Shown here one piece after another: positions 9,081 to 19,853 of a stretch of 45,688 bases of DNA (position 1 is its first letter; every line of letters begins with the position of its first letter). The notes under the pieces were generated by a model that worked only from the letters and a program-made list of their open reading frames with translations, searched no databases and was not told the DNA's origin. Location of the stretch: contig JAJDZI010000063.1 in NCBI GenBank assembly GCA_022824735.1, positions 1 through 45,688 of the forward strand, written 5' to 3'. A program made the translations under genes and the position numbers. The stretch comes from Nitrospirales bacterium. GTDB taxonomy: Bacteria; Nitrospirota; Nitrospiria; Nitrospirales; UBA8639.

Positions 9081-10268
9081 ATGCCCCGCGTTCGCGGCGA
9101 CAAGATTCAACTCCCCTTGACGTGGAATGCCGGCGCCGACAAGCAGGTTTCGCGTCCCATGGACCGGACCGTCCTGATCGTGACGTACCTGCTGACCTTC
9201 ATCGGGCTGATTATCATGTTCAGCGCGAGCGGCGTGATGGCGGAAACACGTTACGGAGATTCGACGTTTTTCTTGAAACGGCAGTGTCTTTGGCTGTTGT
9301 TCGGACTCGTGGCCCTGCATTGGGTGGCTCAACGGGATTACAACGTGTGGAAAACGCTCACACCCTATGGCTTGGCGTTGACGTTCGTGCTCCTGGTCCT
9401 GGTCCTGCTCCCTTTCCTGGGCACGCAAGTGAACGGCGCTCGCCGGTGGTTTCGCCTGGCGGGGCTCTCCATTCAACCCGGAGAAATTGCGAAACTGGCC
9501 GTTGTGTTGTACCTGGCGTCGTTTCTCGTCAGGAAAGAACAGGATCTCGCGTTTTTCACTCGTGGCGTGTTGGCTCCCATGGCGGTCGTCGGGTTGTTTG
9601 CAGGGTTGCTCTTGCTCGAACCCGATATGGGAACAGCCGTGGTCCTGACGCTGTTGTTGTTCGGCCTGCTGTTTTTGGGCGGGGCCAGGTTTCCCCATCT
9701 CCTTGGCCTGGGTCTGGTCCTGCTCGCCGTGGCCTATACGTTGATCATGCAGTCCGATTATCGCCGTCGCCGGTTGTTGAATTTTCTGGATCCCTGGAAG
9801 GACTCGGCGGACACGGGTTTTCAACTCACGCAATCGTTTGTCGCGTTGGGGAGCGGCGGGTGGTTCGGCGTGGGCTTGGGTGAAGGGCGGCAAAAGTTGT
9901 TTTTTCTGCCTGAAGCGCACACGGATTTTGTGCTGGCTCTTGTCGGGGAAGAACTCGGGTTTCTCGGGACGGGATTGTTGATCGTCTTATTCGCGATCCT
10001 GGTCGTCAAGGGGTTTAAAATTGCGGGACAGGCCTCCGATCCTTTTGGCCGTCACTTGGCCTGCGGCATCACCCTGCTGGTCGGGATACAAGTACTGATC
10101 AACATGAGCGTGGTGTCCGGTCTGCTGCCGACGAAAGGATTGACGTTACCGTTTGTGAGCTATGGAGGTTCTTCGTTGATCGTAAGTTTGGTGGCGATCG
10201 GCATTCTCTTGAGTATTTCCAGGGCGGGTCCATCGGACCGCCCCCTTTCTTCGTTCGGGATGGGATGA
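9081..10268 (+). CDS. ftsW: Peptidoglycan glycosyltransferase FtsW
   Basis: SEDS family: LEPDMGTAVV, LPEAHTDFVLALVGEELGF, LPFVSYGGSSL. Confidence 0.93.
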   Translation: MPRVRGDKIQLPLTWNAGADKQVSRPMDRTVLIVTYLLTFIGLIIMFSASGVMAETRYGDSTFFLKRQCLWLLFGLVALHWVAQRDYNVWKTLTPYGLALTFVLLVLVLLPFLGTQVNGARRWFRLAGLSIQPGEIAKLAVVLYLASFLVRKEQDLAFFTRGVLAPMAVVGLFAGLLLLEPDMGTAVVLTLLLFGLLFLGGARFPHLLGLGLVLLAVAYTLIMQSDYRRRRLLNFLDPWKDSADTGFQLTQSFVALGSGGWFGVGLGEGRQKLFFLPEAHTDFVLALVGEELGFLGTGLLIVLFAILVVKGFKIAGQASDPFGRHLACGITLLVGIQVLINMSVVSGLLPTKGLTLPFVSYGGSSLIVSLVAIGILLSISRAGPSDRPLSSFGMG

Positions 10269-11374
10269 ACGTGGTGATTGCAGCAGGTGGTACGGGAGGA
10301 CATGTGTACCCGGCGTTGGCGTTGGCCGAAGAGTTTTGTCGTCAGGCGGCCGCGACCTCCGTGACATTGGTGGGGACGGGCCGCGCTCTCGAGCGGACGA
10401 TGCTGTCCGGCGCGCCGTGGCGGCTGGAATCCCTGCGGGTGCAGGGAGTGATGGGTCGGGGGATCTGGTCTTCGGTCAAGGCGCTGCTGTTGATCCCCGC
10501 GGCGGTGTGGCAATGCCTTCGCTTGTTGCGCGCGTCCAAGGCGGAACTCGTCGTCGGCACCGGCGGCTATACAAGCCCGCCGGTTGTTTTCGCGGCCTGG
10601 CTGCTGAGAATTCCGCGAGCCATCGTGGAATTAAACGCGATACCGGGCATCGCCAACCGTGTCCTGGGGGCCCTGGCCGATCGAATCTTCGTGTCGTTCG
10701 AACGCGCCATCCCCTATTTTCGAGCCGATAAGGTCGCCGTGGTGGGGACCCCGTTGCGACGGGCGTTTGTCGCTCCGCCTCCGAGCCCCGAGTCGGGCCG
10801 GATCGACACGCTCTTGATTTGTGGCGGCAGTCAAGGCGCCCGGACCATGAACTCCATTGTGCTCGAAGCGGTACGGAACTCTTCCCGGATTCGAGGCCGG
10901 CTTGCGGTGATTCACCAATCGGGATCGAACGACTTCGATCGTGTTGCTGAAGCCTATCGCCGCATGAACGCGAATGCGGAGGTGGTGCCGTTTGTCGAGG
11001 ATATGCCTGGGACGCTTCGCCGGGCGGATTTGGTCGTCTGTCGGTGTGGGGCCCTGACGTTATCGGAAATCGCCGCCTGCGCCAAGCCTTCCATCCTCAT
11101 TCCGTTTCCGCAGGCCACGCATCGTCACCAGGAAGCCAACGCCCGCGTCGTGGAGGAGGCAGGGGCAGGCATCGTCCTGTTGGAGCCCGCGCTGACCGGC
11201 GCGAAATTGGCTCGAGAGATTGAAGGGTTGCTGGACCACCCGGACCGCGTTCGACGCATGGCGGAACAAAGCCTGCGTTTGCGAAACACCGATTCGGCCG
11301 AGGCTATGGTCCGCGAGTGCTATCGACTGTTGGGGCAAAGTCCTCCTGAACGTACGATGACGAACGGTGTTTAG
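10265..11374 (+). CDS. murG: UDP-GlcNAc--undecaprenyl-PP-MurNAc-pentapeptide transferase MurG
   Basis: AAGGTGGHVYPALALAEE, CRCGALTLSEIAACAKPSILIPFP; 4-bp overlap with ftsW. Confidence 0.94.
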   Translation: MNVVIAAGGTGGHVYPALALAEEFCRQAAATSVTLVGTGRALERTMLSGAPWRLESLRVQGVMGRGIWSSVKALLLIPAAVWQCLRLLRASKAELVVGTGGYTSPPVVFAAWLLRIPRAIVELNAIPGIANRVLGALADRIFVSFERAIPYFRADKVAVVGTPLRRAFVAPPPSPESGRIDTLLICGGSQGARTMNSIVLEAVRNSSRIRGRLAVIHQSGSNDFDRVAEAYRRMNANAEVVPFVEDMPGTLRRADLVVCRCGALTLSEIAACAKPSILIPFPQATHRHQEANARVVEEAGAGIVLLEPALTGAKLAREIEGLLDHPDRVRRMAEQSLRLRNTDSAEAMVRECYRLLGQSPPERTMTNGV

Positions 11375-12743
11375 AAAGATTCGGCATATTCATCTCGTGG
11401 GGATTGGTGGAAGTGGGATGAGCGGTATCGCCGAAGTGTTGTTGACACTGGGGTATCACGTCACGGGGTCCGACGTGACGCCGTCGGAGAATACGCGTCG
11501 GTTGGAAAGCTTGGGGGGGCGTATTGCCATCGGGCATGACGCTTCCCACGTGGAAGGGGCGCAAGTGGTGGTGATCTCTTCAGCCGTTCAGGCATCGAAT
11601 CCGGAAGTGGTGGCTGCGAAACAGCAAGTTGTACCGGTGATCCCGCGAGCCGAAATGTTGGCGGAACTCATGCGACTCAAATTCGGCGTGGCGATTGCCG
11701 GGGCTCACGGGAAAACCACGACGACGTCCATTGTCGCGTCGGTGTTGGCGTATGCGGGCCTCGATCCGACGTTTGTTGTCGGGGGGAAGGTGAATGCCAT
11801 GGGGACCCACGCCAGGTTGGGTCGAAGTGACTTGCTCATTACCGAGGCCGATGAAAGTGACGGGTCGTTCCTTCGCCTGTCTCCCTCCATTGCGGTGGTG
11901 ACGAATCTCGACCGGGAGCATATCGACCATTATGGATCCATGGACCGGCTCAAGGCGGCCTTTTTGGAATTTATCAATAAAGTGCCGTTTTATGGCGTCG
12001 CCATTCTATGCGCGGATGACGCGCTCCTTCGAGAGATGCTGCCTCAGGTCCAGAAGCGATACGTGACCTATGGCCGGGAGGCGTCAGCCTCCTTCAAGCC
12101 GGATTTGCATGCCACGGATATCGAAGTCGAGGGACAAACCACGAATTTTCGCGTGCAGTTTCGCGAACAGAAATTGGGGCCGTTCCGGCTCATGATTCCG
12201 GGCGTCCACAACGTGTCCAATGCGCTGGCTGCGATCGGGGTAGGTTTGGAACTGGACGTCCCGCTCGACATGATTCGTGCCGGCGTGGCCTCGTTCTCCG
12301 GTGTCGAACGGCGATTTCATATTCGTGGAGAGAAACGGGGCATCGTGGTCGTGGACGATTACGGTCATCACCCGACGGAAATCCGGGTGACCCTGGAGGC
12401 GGCCAAATCCGTATGGCCGGGGCGGTTGGTGGTGATCTTCCAGCCTCACCGGTACAGCCGGACGCACGACCTGTTGGATGAATTTGAAAAAGCCTTTGAG
12501 CAAGCCGACGTCCTGTACGTGATGCCGATCTATGCGGCAGGCGAAACATCGATCGACGGCGTGTCCGGGGAAATCCTGGCCGAACGAATCCGCGCCATCG
12601 GGCGCCCCGCTGTCCATTGGGTTGAGAAACGGGACGAGTTGGTCGGCCGGTTGATCGCTGATCTTCAATCCGGTGATACGGTCCTCACGCTGGGCGCCGG
12701 AGACGTGTGGAAGGTGGGAGTCGAGTTGTTGGCGTCGGTGTGA
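11367..12743 (+). CDS. murC: UDP-MurNAc--L-alanine ligase MurC
   Basis: HLVGIGGSGMSGIAE, GAHGKTTTTS, VDDYGHHPTEI. Confidence 0.95.
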   Translation: MFRKIRHIHLVGIGGSGMSGIAEVLLTLGYHVTGSDVTPSENTRRLESLGGRIAIGHDASHVEGAQVVVISSAVQASNPEVVAAKQQVVPVIPRAEMLAELMRLKFGVAIAGAHGKTTTTSIVASVLAYAGLDPTFVVGGKVNAMGTHARLGRSDLLITEADESDGSFLRLSPSIAVVTNLDREHIDHYGSMDRLKAAFLEFINKVPFYGVAILCADDALLREMLPQVQKRYVTYGREASASFKPDLHATDIEVEGQTTNFRVQFREQKLGPFRLMIPGVHNVSNALAAIGVGLELDVPLDMIRAGVASFSGVERRFHIRGEKRGIVVVDDYGHHPTEIRVTLEAAKSVWPGRLVVIFQPHRYSRTHDLLDEFEKAFEQADVLYVMPIYAAGETSIDGVSGEILAERIRAIGRPAVHWVEKRDELVGRLIADLQSGDTVLTLGAGDVWKVGVELLASV

Positions 12744-13688
12744 ATGTATGGAACGGACTGTCAGGGAGCGGGAGACGTGTTGACCGTGTCAACCCAGCAT
12801 GATTTGAAAACGGCCTTGTCGGGGATCCGTGGAGAAGTCGTGTTTGACGCGCCGTTGGCAGCATTGACGTCGTTGTGCATCGGGGGACCGGCCGACGCGT
12901 TGGTGAGCCCGGAAGACGTGCATGACGTGTGCCGGATCGTTCGTCAGGCGCAGGCGGCCCGGATTCCCATCATGGTGTTGGGGGGCACGAACCTGTTGGT
13001 GCAGGACGGCGGCATTCGAGGCATCGTCTTGAGTTTCGCCAATTTGACAGCCATTGAAAGAGAGGACGCCAGGCTCGTGTTTGCCGAAGCCGGCGCGCGG
13101 ATGCCGGTCCTGCTGGGTTTTGCCGTGCATCACGGATTGTCGGGTCTTGAGTGGGCGGCGGGCATACCCGGGACCGTTGGGGGCGCAGTCGTGATGAATG
13201 CCGGCACGAAGCTGGGAGCAATGCAAGATTGTTTGGACGCCATTCAAATGGTTGATCTCGAAGGCCGTTTAGTGACCCATGCCGCGGCGTCCGTCGGTTT
13301 TGCGTATCGTTCGGTCAGTTTACCCGACGGCGTTGTGGTGGGCGCGTGGCTTCGTCTCACCCCTGCCTCTCGGGAAACCATTGATTCACGCACCAAGTCG
13401 TACCTGCAATATCGAAAGCAATCGCAGCCCCTTTCGCAACCCAACGCCGGGTCGGTGTTCAAGAATCCTCAAGGGACCACGGCCGGCCGGCTGATCGAAG
13501 AAGCCGGTTTGAAGGGGTACCGGGTCGGGGACGCGCAAGTCTCAGCCAAACATGCGAATTTTATCGTCAACCTCGGACAGGCGCGTTCCGCGGACGTGCT
13601 CCGGCTTATCGAAACGATCCAACGGGACGTGTCGCAGCAAATGGGCATCATGTTGGAATTGGAATGGAAAGTAGTGGGCGAACCGTAA
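12744..13688 (+). CDS. murB: UDP-N-acetylenolpyruvoylglucosamine reductase MurB
   Basis: GGTNLLVQDGGIRG, GIPGTVGGAVVMNAG, NAGSVFKNP motifs. Confidence 0.94.
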   Translation: MYGTDCQGAGDVLTVSTQHDLKTALSGIRGEVVFDAPLAALTSLCIGGPADALVSPEDVHDVCRIVRQAQAARIPIMVLGGTNLLVQDGGIRGIVLSFANLTAIEREDARLVFAEAGARMPVLLGFAVHHGLSGLEWAAGIPGTVGGAVVMNAGTKLGAMQDCLDAIQMVDLEGRLVTHAAASVGFAYRSVSLPDGVVVGAWLRLTPASRETIDSRTKSYLQYRKQSQPLSQPNAGSVFKNPQGTTAGRLIEEAGLKGYRVGDAQVSAKHANFIVNLGQARSADVLRLIETIQRDVSQQMGIMLELEWKVVGEP

Positions 13689-13698
13689 ACGGCAGGAT

Positions 13699-14670
13699 GT
13701 GAATGCACTGATGCCTTTGACTTCAGCTCGTATAGGAGTCCTCATGGGAGGGCAATCGGCGGAACGCGAAATTTCCTTGAAGACCGGACAGGCGGTGTAT
13801 GCCGCGTTGGTTCGCAAGGGGTATCGCGCCACCCGCATCGACGTGGACGTCTCCCTGCCGCGCAAGCTGCGGGCCCGCAAGGTACAACTGGCCTTCCTCG
13901 CCCTGCATGGCCGGGGCGGAGAGGACGGCACGGTGCAGGGTTTGTTGGAGGTCATGGGCATTCCATACACCGGTTCGGGAGTCCAAGCCAGCGCCATGGG
14001 CATGAATAAAGCGGTGACCAAGGCCTTTGTGCGGATGCACGGGATTTCCGTCGCGCCCGGCGTCGTCATGCAGCGGACCGGTAACAGGGCCGTGCCGGTA
14101 CAACTCTCGTGGCCGCTGGTCGTCAAGCCCGCGAACGAAGGTTCCACGGTGGGCGTGTCGGTGGTGCGAAAGTCCTCGCAGTGGAAGGGCGCGCTGACGC
14201 GCGCGTTTGAACGCGATCAAGAAGTGCTCGTGGAATCGTTTATCGACGGTCGTGAACTTGCCGTGTCCGTGTTGGACGGCGAAGCCCTGCCCCCGGTCGA
14301 GATTGTCGCGCCCGATGCATTCTACGATTATGCCGCCAAATATGAGAAAACCGAAACACGGTACCTGTGTCCGGCCCCCGTGACTATTGGCCAGGAGCAA
14401 CAAGTGAAAACCTTGGCGATTCAGGCCTACCGGGTGTTGGGTTGTGAGGGCGCAGCCAGGGTTGACTTTCGGCTCAACCGCTTCGGCAGGCCCGTTTTTT
14501 TGGAAATCAACACGATTCCCGGGATGACCCGGAAAAGTTTGTTGCCCATGTCCGCGGCCCAGGCCGGTCTTGATTACGATTCGCTGACGGAACGGATTTT
14601 GCGGTCCGGTCTGGCACGGCAATCGAATTGGAGGACAACGCAAGAGGGGATGGACGGGCATGAGCCGTGA
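13699..14670 (+). CDS. ddl: D-alanine--D-alanine ligase
   Basis: GGQSAEREISLKTG, ALHGRGGEDGTVQG, EINTIPGMT. Confidence 0.94.
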   Translation: MNALMPLTSARIGVLMGGQSAEREISLKTGQAVYAALVRKGYRATRIDVDVSLPRKLRARKVQLAFLALHGRGGEDGTVQGLLEVMGIPYTGSGVQASAMGMNKAVTKAFVRMHGISVAPGVVMQRTGNRAVPVQLSWPLVVKPANEGSTVGVSVVRKSSQWKGALTRAFERDQEVLVESFIDGRELAVSVLDGEALPPVEIVAPDAFYDYAAKYEKTETRYLCPAPVTIGQEQQVKTLAIQAYRVLGCEGAARVDFRLNRFGRPVFLEINTIPGMTRKSLLPMSAAQAGLDYDSLTERILRSGLARQSNWRTTQEGMDGHEP

Positions 14671-15421
14671 ACATCGATCACTTCGGCCGGCGCCGGCGCG
14701 AAGGCGACGGACCCGCATGCTCCAGGGAGGGCTGGCCGGAATTCTGGTGGTCCTCGTCGTGCTGGGCTACCAGTGGCTCCCATCGGCCATGGCCGGTTTG
14801 TTGTCCATCGAGCGCGTGTCCATATCCGGTACCGACCGGCTCGATCGCCGAGTCGTGCTGTCGCTGCTGGATTTGCCCGATGATCGTTCGTTGCTTTCGG
14901 TGGATCTCTCAAGCCTGGAACAGAAAGTGGAGGCCCATCCTGCGGTGGCGTCCGCGTCGGTAGGCCGGGTCCTGCCTCACACCTTGACGGTGATCGTGGT
15001 CGAGCGAAAGCCAGCCGCGTTGTTTCAACACGCAGGAGAAACGTTGTTTTTGGATAAAGAAGGAGTGGTGCTGTCCCTTGCGCCTCACAGGCCGGCGGGG
15101 ACGTTGCCTGAACTGATGGGGCTTTCAGCGGTGAAGATTCTGGGCGGCGATCTCAAGATCCAGGCCCAGGTCCGGAAAGGGCTCCATTTCGCCAAACACT
15201 TGCAGGACCACGCCGGCCCCGCCGTAAGCGTCGGCTTGAGTGATCCACGGTTCATGGTCGGAAAAACCGATGGGCTGGTTTTTCGGGTGAAGAACGACTT
15301 CCAACACATGTGGGACCTGTACCTCGAACTGGAGCCGGGTTTGCGAGAACGTTTTCGTCAAGGACCGCATGAGATTGATCTGCGGTTTACCGGCAAGGTG
15401 ATCGTCCGAAAGGAAGGGTGA
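14660..15421 (+). CDS. ftsQ: Cell division protein FtsQ (POTRA domain)
   Basis: N-terminal TM followed by SIERVSISGTDRL...VEAHPAVASASVGRVLPHTLTVIVVERKP. Confidence 0.85.
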   Translation: MSREHRSLRPAPARRRRTRMLQGGLAGILVVLVVLGYQWLPSAMAGLLSIERVSISGTDRLDRRVVLSLLDLPDDRSLLSVDLSSLEQKVEAHPAVASASVGRVLPHTLTVIVVERKPAALFQHAGETLFLDKEGVVLSLAPHRPAGTLPELMGLSAVKILGGDLKIQAQVRKGLHFAKHLQDHAGPAVSVGLSDPRFMVGKTDGLVFRVKNDFQHMWDLYLELEPGLRERFRQGPHEIDLRFTGKVIVRKEG

Positions 15422-15430
15422 GCAAGGCTC

Positions 15431-16672
15431 ATGGCCAAAAAAGAACACATCGTCGTCGGACTTGATATTGGCACAACCAAAATTTGCGCCATCGTGGCGC
15501 AGGTGACGCCTGATGAGGGGGTCAACATCATTGGCGTGGGCTCGAGCCCATCCCGTGGACTCCGAAAAGGCATCGTCGTCAACATCGACAGTACCGTGGA
15601 GTCGATAAAGAAGGCGGTGGAAGAAGCCGAGTTGATGGCTGCCGTCCAAATCAACTCGGTCTACATCGGCATTGCCGGCAGTCATATTGCCAGTCAGACC
15701 GTCAAGGGAGTGGTGGCGCTCAAGCGGAATGAGGTGTTTCGAGTCGACGTGCTTCGTGCCGTTGAGACGGCCAAGACATCGGCTGTCGTGCCGCCGGACC
15801 GGCAGGTGCTGCACGTATTGCCTCGAGAATTTATCGTGGATGACCAGGAAGGCATTCAAGAGCCGGTCGGCATTTCCGGGGCGAGGTTGGAAGTCGACGT
15901 GCATATCGTCACCGGGGCGATCTCGTCGGCCAAGAATCTCATGAAGTGCGTCAACCGCGCAGGGCTCGACGTGGTCGGCATCGTCTTGCAGCCGCTGGCC
16001 TCAAGTGAAGCCGTGCTCACGGATGAAGAGAAAGGGTTGGGGATTGCCATGGTCGATCTCGGGGGAGGGACGACCGATTTGGCTATTTTCTCTGATGGGA
16101 CGATTTGCCACTCGGCGGTGTTGCCGGTCGGCGGTCAGCATATTACGACCGACCTGCAGATCGGGTTGCGTACCTCGCTTGCCGGCGCGGAAGAAATCAA
16201 GGTCCGTTACGGATCGGCTCTTGTCGGCATGGTGAAAGAGACGGAAGTCGCCGAGGTCCCGAGCGTCGGTGGCCGGCCCCCGCATCACATGAACAGGCGG
16301 GAAATTGCCGAAATCATTCAACCGCGGGTGGAGGAAATCTTTGAATTGGTCCTGCGGGAAATTCATCGATCAGGCTATGAGGGCAAACTGGCCGCGGGCG
16401 TGGTGATCACCGGAGGGACGTCGATGCTGGAGGGAATGCCGGACGCGGCCGAACTCGTGCTGAACCTCCCGGGAAGACGCGGCGTCCCATACAATGTGGG
16501 CGGTTTGCTGGATATTGTGCGCAATCCCATGTTTTCCACGGGAGTCGGGCTTATTTTACAGGCGTGTCGCACGGACCATGAATTCGAGTTCGTCGGCGGG
16601 CGCAAGAAAGCCGGGAGTGGGTTGGGAGGCGCTTTTGGTCGTATGAAGAGTTGGGTCCTTAACTTCTTCTAA
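15431..16672 (+). CDS. ftsA: Cell division protein FtsA
   Basis: VGLDIGTTKICAIVAQ, MVDLGGGTTDLAIF, VVITGGTSMLEG. Confidence 0.95.
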   Translation: MAKKEHIVVGLDIGTTKICAIVAQVTPDEGVNIIGVGSSPSRGLRKGIVVNIDSTVESIKKAVEEAELMAAVQINSVYIGIAGSHIASQTVKGVVALKRNEVFRVDVLRAVETAKTSAVVPPDRQVLHVLPREFIVDDQEGIQEPVGISGARLEVDVHIVTGAISSAKNLMKCVNRAGLDVVGIVLQPLASSEAVLTDEEKGLGIAMVDLGGGTTDLAIFSDGTICHSAVLPVGGQHITTDLQIGLRTSLAGAEEIKVRYGSALVGMVKETEVAEVPSVGGRPPHHMNRREIAEIIQPRVEEIFELVLREIHRSGYEGKLAAGVVITGGTSMLEGMPDAAELVLNLPGRRGVPYNVGGLLDIVRNPMFSTGVGLILQACRTDHEFEFVGGRKKAGSGLGGAFGRMKSWVLNFF

Positions 16673-16762
16673 GACGTCATGAATAAAATGTTTGGACGCC
16701 ACGGTTGCGATGATTGATCCCATTGGGCGTGGAGTTCGGGTATCATAAAAAGGAGGCATTCC

Positions 16763-17965
16763 ATGTTTGCATTTCAAGAGGAAGAAATGGCTCCGATTCG
16801 AATTAAGGTAATCGGATTTGGTGGAGCAGGGTGCAACGCAGTCAATACCATGATTGCCGCCGGCCTGACTCGAGTGGAGTTCGTGGTGGCGAATACCGAT
16901 CTTCAATCGTTGAGCAAAGCCGCGACCCAGTACCGCATTCAGTTGGGTCCGGTGCGAACCAAAGGACTTGGGGCCGGCGCGAACCCCGAAGTGGGCAAGG
17001 AGTCCGCGCTGGAAAGTGAAGACGACATCCGGGCAGCCTTGGAAGATGCCGATATGGTCTTCGTCACAGCGGGCATGGGCGGCGGGACCGGAACGGGCGG
17101 CGCGCCTGTCGCGGCCAGACTGGCCAGGGATCTCGGTATTTTGACCGTTGGCGTGGTGACCAAACCCTTTCAACATGAAGGACAGCGCCGGATGGGGTAT
17201 GCTGAAGAGGGGGTGCGGGAACTCAGGCGGCACGTGGATTCGTTGCTCGTGGTCCCGAACCAGAACCTGCTGACCTTGGCGGATAAGAACACGCCCGTGC
17301 TGGAGGCGTTCAAAGTGGCTGATGACGTCCTGCGCCAAGCCGTTAAAGGCATCACTGACGTTATCATGACTCCCGGTTTGATTAATGTGGACTTTGCCGA
17401 CGTCAAAACGGTCATGTCCTACAAGGGAAGAGCCATAATGGGGGTGGGCGTGGCCAGTGGCCAGAATCGCGCCATAGAAGCCGTTCGGCAAGCGATTACC
17501 AGTCCGCTGTTGGAAGAGAGTGGCATCAAGGGAGCCAAAGGGTTGTTGGTCAACATCACCGGCAACACGGATCTGTCCCTGCATGAACTCGACGAAGCGT
17601 CAACGATTGCGAAAGAAGCCGCGGACCCCCAAGCCAATATTATCATCGGACACGTGGTCGATCCGGGATTGGGAGACAATGTCACCATCACCGTGATCGC
17701 AACCGGATTTGAAGAACAGCAAGACTCCCTTCGAGCAAAGCCGGTCGTGAATCCGGAAACACAAGAACCTCTGCATCTCCCTGTGCCTCCGGTTCGCCAA
17801 CCGGTCTTGACCACGGCAGGACCTTCCATGGACGGACCGGCCGACGACCTGGATCGTCCGGCATTTATACGACGGAGGGAATCGGATTCGAGAATCGAAC
17901 AGGGTAATTTGTTGGTGGATGAGGATTGGGAAGTTCCCACGTTTTTGCGCAGGAGAGCCGATTAA
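16763..17965 (+). CDS. ftsZ: Cell division protein FtsZ
   Basis: [28 protein letters not shown]-terminal peptide [12 protein letters not shown]; alternative start at 16787. Confidence 0.97.
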   Translation: MFAFQEEEMAPIRIKVIGFGGAGCNAVNTMIAAGLTRVEFVVANTDLQSLSKAATQYRIQLGPVRTKGLGAGANPEVGKESALESEDDIRAALEDADMVFVTAGMGGGTGTGGAPVAARLARDLGILTVGVVTKPFQHEGQRRMGYAEEGVRELRRHVDSLLVVPNQNLLTLADKNTPVLEAFKVADDVLRQAVKGITDVIMTPGLINVDFADVKTVMSYKGRAIMGVGVASGQNRAIEAVRQAITSPLLEESGIKGAKGLLVNITGNTDLSLHELDEASTIAKEAADPQANIIIGHVVDPGLGDNVTITVIATGFEEQQDSLRAKPVVNPETQEPLHLPVPPVRQPVLTTAGPSMDGPADDLDRPAFIRRRESDSRIEQGNLLVDEDWEVPTFLRRRAD

Positions 17966-17993
17966 CGGGTTGGGAGAAAGGAGGACAGGAAAA

Positions 17994-18749
17994 ATGGTCT
18001 TGGTTGCGGAACCTCCGACACGTCAACCAATGCTTCCCTTTACAAGTTGGGCTTTTGGGCGGGTGAGCCGGCGCGCCTTGCATTTCTTCGGGACGCGGTA
18101 TGGGCCGGAATATGGACGTATGAACGGAGAGCAGGGGACGGTGAAGGCCGGAGATCCCGACTATCCGCTGGTCGTCTCCATCCGCCAGGTCCATGGGACG
18201 GACGTGTTGAGCATTGATCGTCCTTTGAAGGCGGGCCAAACGTTTTTCGGCGGCCATGACGCCGTACTCACCAATCAGGCCGACACGTTGTTGACCGTCC
18301 ACACCGCTGATTGTGTCCCTGTCTTGCTGGTGGATGCCTCACGCGGCGTGATTGGGGCCGTGCATGCGGGCTGGCGCGGGGCGGTGCATGGTATCGTGGC
18401 GAAAAGCGTGCGGAACATGGTGGAACGGTTCGGCGCCGGCTTGGCCTCGCTTCACGTGGCGATTGGGCCGTCGGCCGGGTCATGCTGCTATGCAGTCGAT
18501 ACGCCGGTGATGGACCAGTTGCCACCGGATGCGCTCGGGGACCCGGCCATTCTCAGGCGAACCGGTCCCGGGACCGGCTGCTTGGATTTAAAAAAATTCA
18601 TCCAGTGGCAAGCCGTGTCACTCGGTCTTGCCGAAGACCATATCCATATCGTGGATCTCTGCACGATCTGTCGTCCGGACCTGTTTTTCTCCTATCGCCG
18701 GGAGGGAGTCGTGCATGGGAGCATGGTCAGCGGAATCATGTTGAAATAG
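17994..18749 (+). CDS. pgeF: Purine-nucleoside phosphorylase / laccase-domain protein (PgeF/YfiH family)
   Basis: QVHGTDVL, TVHTADCVPVLLVD, VHAGWRGAVHGI, GPSAGSCCYAVD. Confidence 0.88.
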   Translation: MVLVAEPPTRQPMLPFTSWAFGRVSRRALHFFGTRYGPEYGRMNGEQGTVKAGDPDYPLVVSIRQVHGTDVLSIDRPLKAGQTFFGGHDAVLTNQADTLLTVHTADCVPVLLVDASRGVIGAVHAGWRGAVHGIVAKSVRNMVERFGAGLASLHVAIGPSAGSCCYAVDTPVMDQLPPDALGDPAILRRTGPGTGCLDLKKFIQWQAVSLGLAEDHIHIVDLCTICRPDLFFSYRREGVVHGSMVSGIMLK

Positions 18750-18785
18750 ACATGTTCCCTGTATCCTTTTTTCAAGGACGTCGCG

Positions 18786-19490
18786 TTGGATGACCTCTCG
18801 ACGAAGATTCAGGCGACACGAGATCGAATTCGCCGGGCGGCGGAACGCGCGGGGAGGGACCCGGCCGGCGTGCGGTTGGTTGCGGCGACCAAATACGTCG
18901 AAGCCTCACGGGTCCTTGATGCCATCCGGGTCGGTCTGAGCATCTGTGGAGAAAACCGCTGGCAGGAAGCACGGGCCAAGATGCAAGCGGTGGGTGAACG
19001 GAGAGACGTCGAGTGGCACTTCATCGGCCGGCTTCAGCGGCGAAAACTCAAGTGGCTGGTGGGTCGATTCACCCTCATTCATTCCGTGGAATCCCTCGAG
19101 CAGGCTGAGGAGATTCAACGATGGGCCGACGAACGACGCACCTCCCAAGCTATCCTGCTCGAAGTCAACGCCGGGGGCGAAGAATCCAAGGGCGGGTTTT
19201 CGCCGGACGCGTTGCCGGAGGCCGTCTCGCAAATCGACGCGTTCCCGTCCGTGTGCGTGAACGGGCTCATGACGATTCCTCCGTGGAATCCGGACCCCGA
19301 ACTGGTACGACCGTATTTTCAACGACTCAAACAGTTGGCCGAGCGGATCGGCAGTCTGCCGTTGCAGCGCGTCCGGATGCGCGAACTCTCCATGGGCATG
19401 TCCAATGATTTTGAAGTCGCGGTCGAGGAAGGCGCAACGTTGGTTCGCGTCGGCACTGCGCTGTTCGGCCCTCGACGGGAACTCCGCTAA
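18786..19490 (+). CDS. YggS/PLPBP family pyridoxal phosphate homeostasis protein
   Basis: LVAATKYVEA, CGENRWQEA, WHFIGRLQRRKLK, LSMGMSNDFEVAVEEGATLVRVGTALFG; TTG start. Confidence 0.92.
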   Translation: MDDLSTKIQATRDRIRRAAERAGRDPAGVRLVAATKYVEASRVLDAIRVGLSICGENRWQEARAKMQAVGERRDVEWHFIGRLQRRKLKWLVGRFTLIHSVESLEQAEEIQRWADERRTSQAILLEVNAGGEESKGGFSPDALPEAVSQIDAFPSVCVNGLMTIPPWNPDPELVRPYFQRLKQLAERIGSLPLQRVRMRELSMGMSNDFEVAVEEGATLVRVGTALFGPRRELR

Positions 19491-19518
19491 CCGGCGTCCG
19501 TCATGAGGAGAAGAGACC

Positions 19519-19815
19519 ATGTTCGTCGCAGGTAATATTTTGCAGGGACTGGCCTATGTCCTGGATACGGTCCTGTTCCTGTATATGTGGCTGATTATCA
19601 TCCGGGCCCTGATTTCATGGGTGAATCCTGATCCGTGGAATCCGATCGTTCAGTTCCTCATGAGGGCAACCGACCCGGTCCTGATCGTCATCAGACGCAG
19701 GGTGGGTATGCTCGGAGGCATCGACGTCTCGCCCATTTTGGCTATTTTGCTGATTATGTTTTTGCAATATGCCGTGGTCCAAACGATTCGGGACATTGGT
19801 TTGAGGTTGCATTGA
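19519..19815 (+). CDS. YggT family membrane protein
   Basis: Hydrophobic; RALISWVNPDPWNPIVQFLMRATDPVL. Confidence 0.88.
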   Translation: MFVAGNILQGLAYVLDTVLFLYMWLIIIRALISWVNPDPWNPIVQFLMRATDPVLIVIRRRVGMLGGIDVSPILAILLIMFLQYAVVQTIRDIGLRLH

Positions 19816-19853
19816 GGACAGGGGGTCGTCTCCATGCGCTCTCATGATGATGC

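Noticed and set aside
8400-9920. 506-aa minus-strand ORF
   Set aside because: Fully antisense to murD/ftsW, low-complexity H/Q/R-rich composition typical of shadow ORFs in GC-rich genomes.
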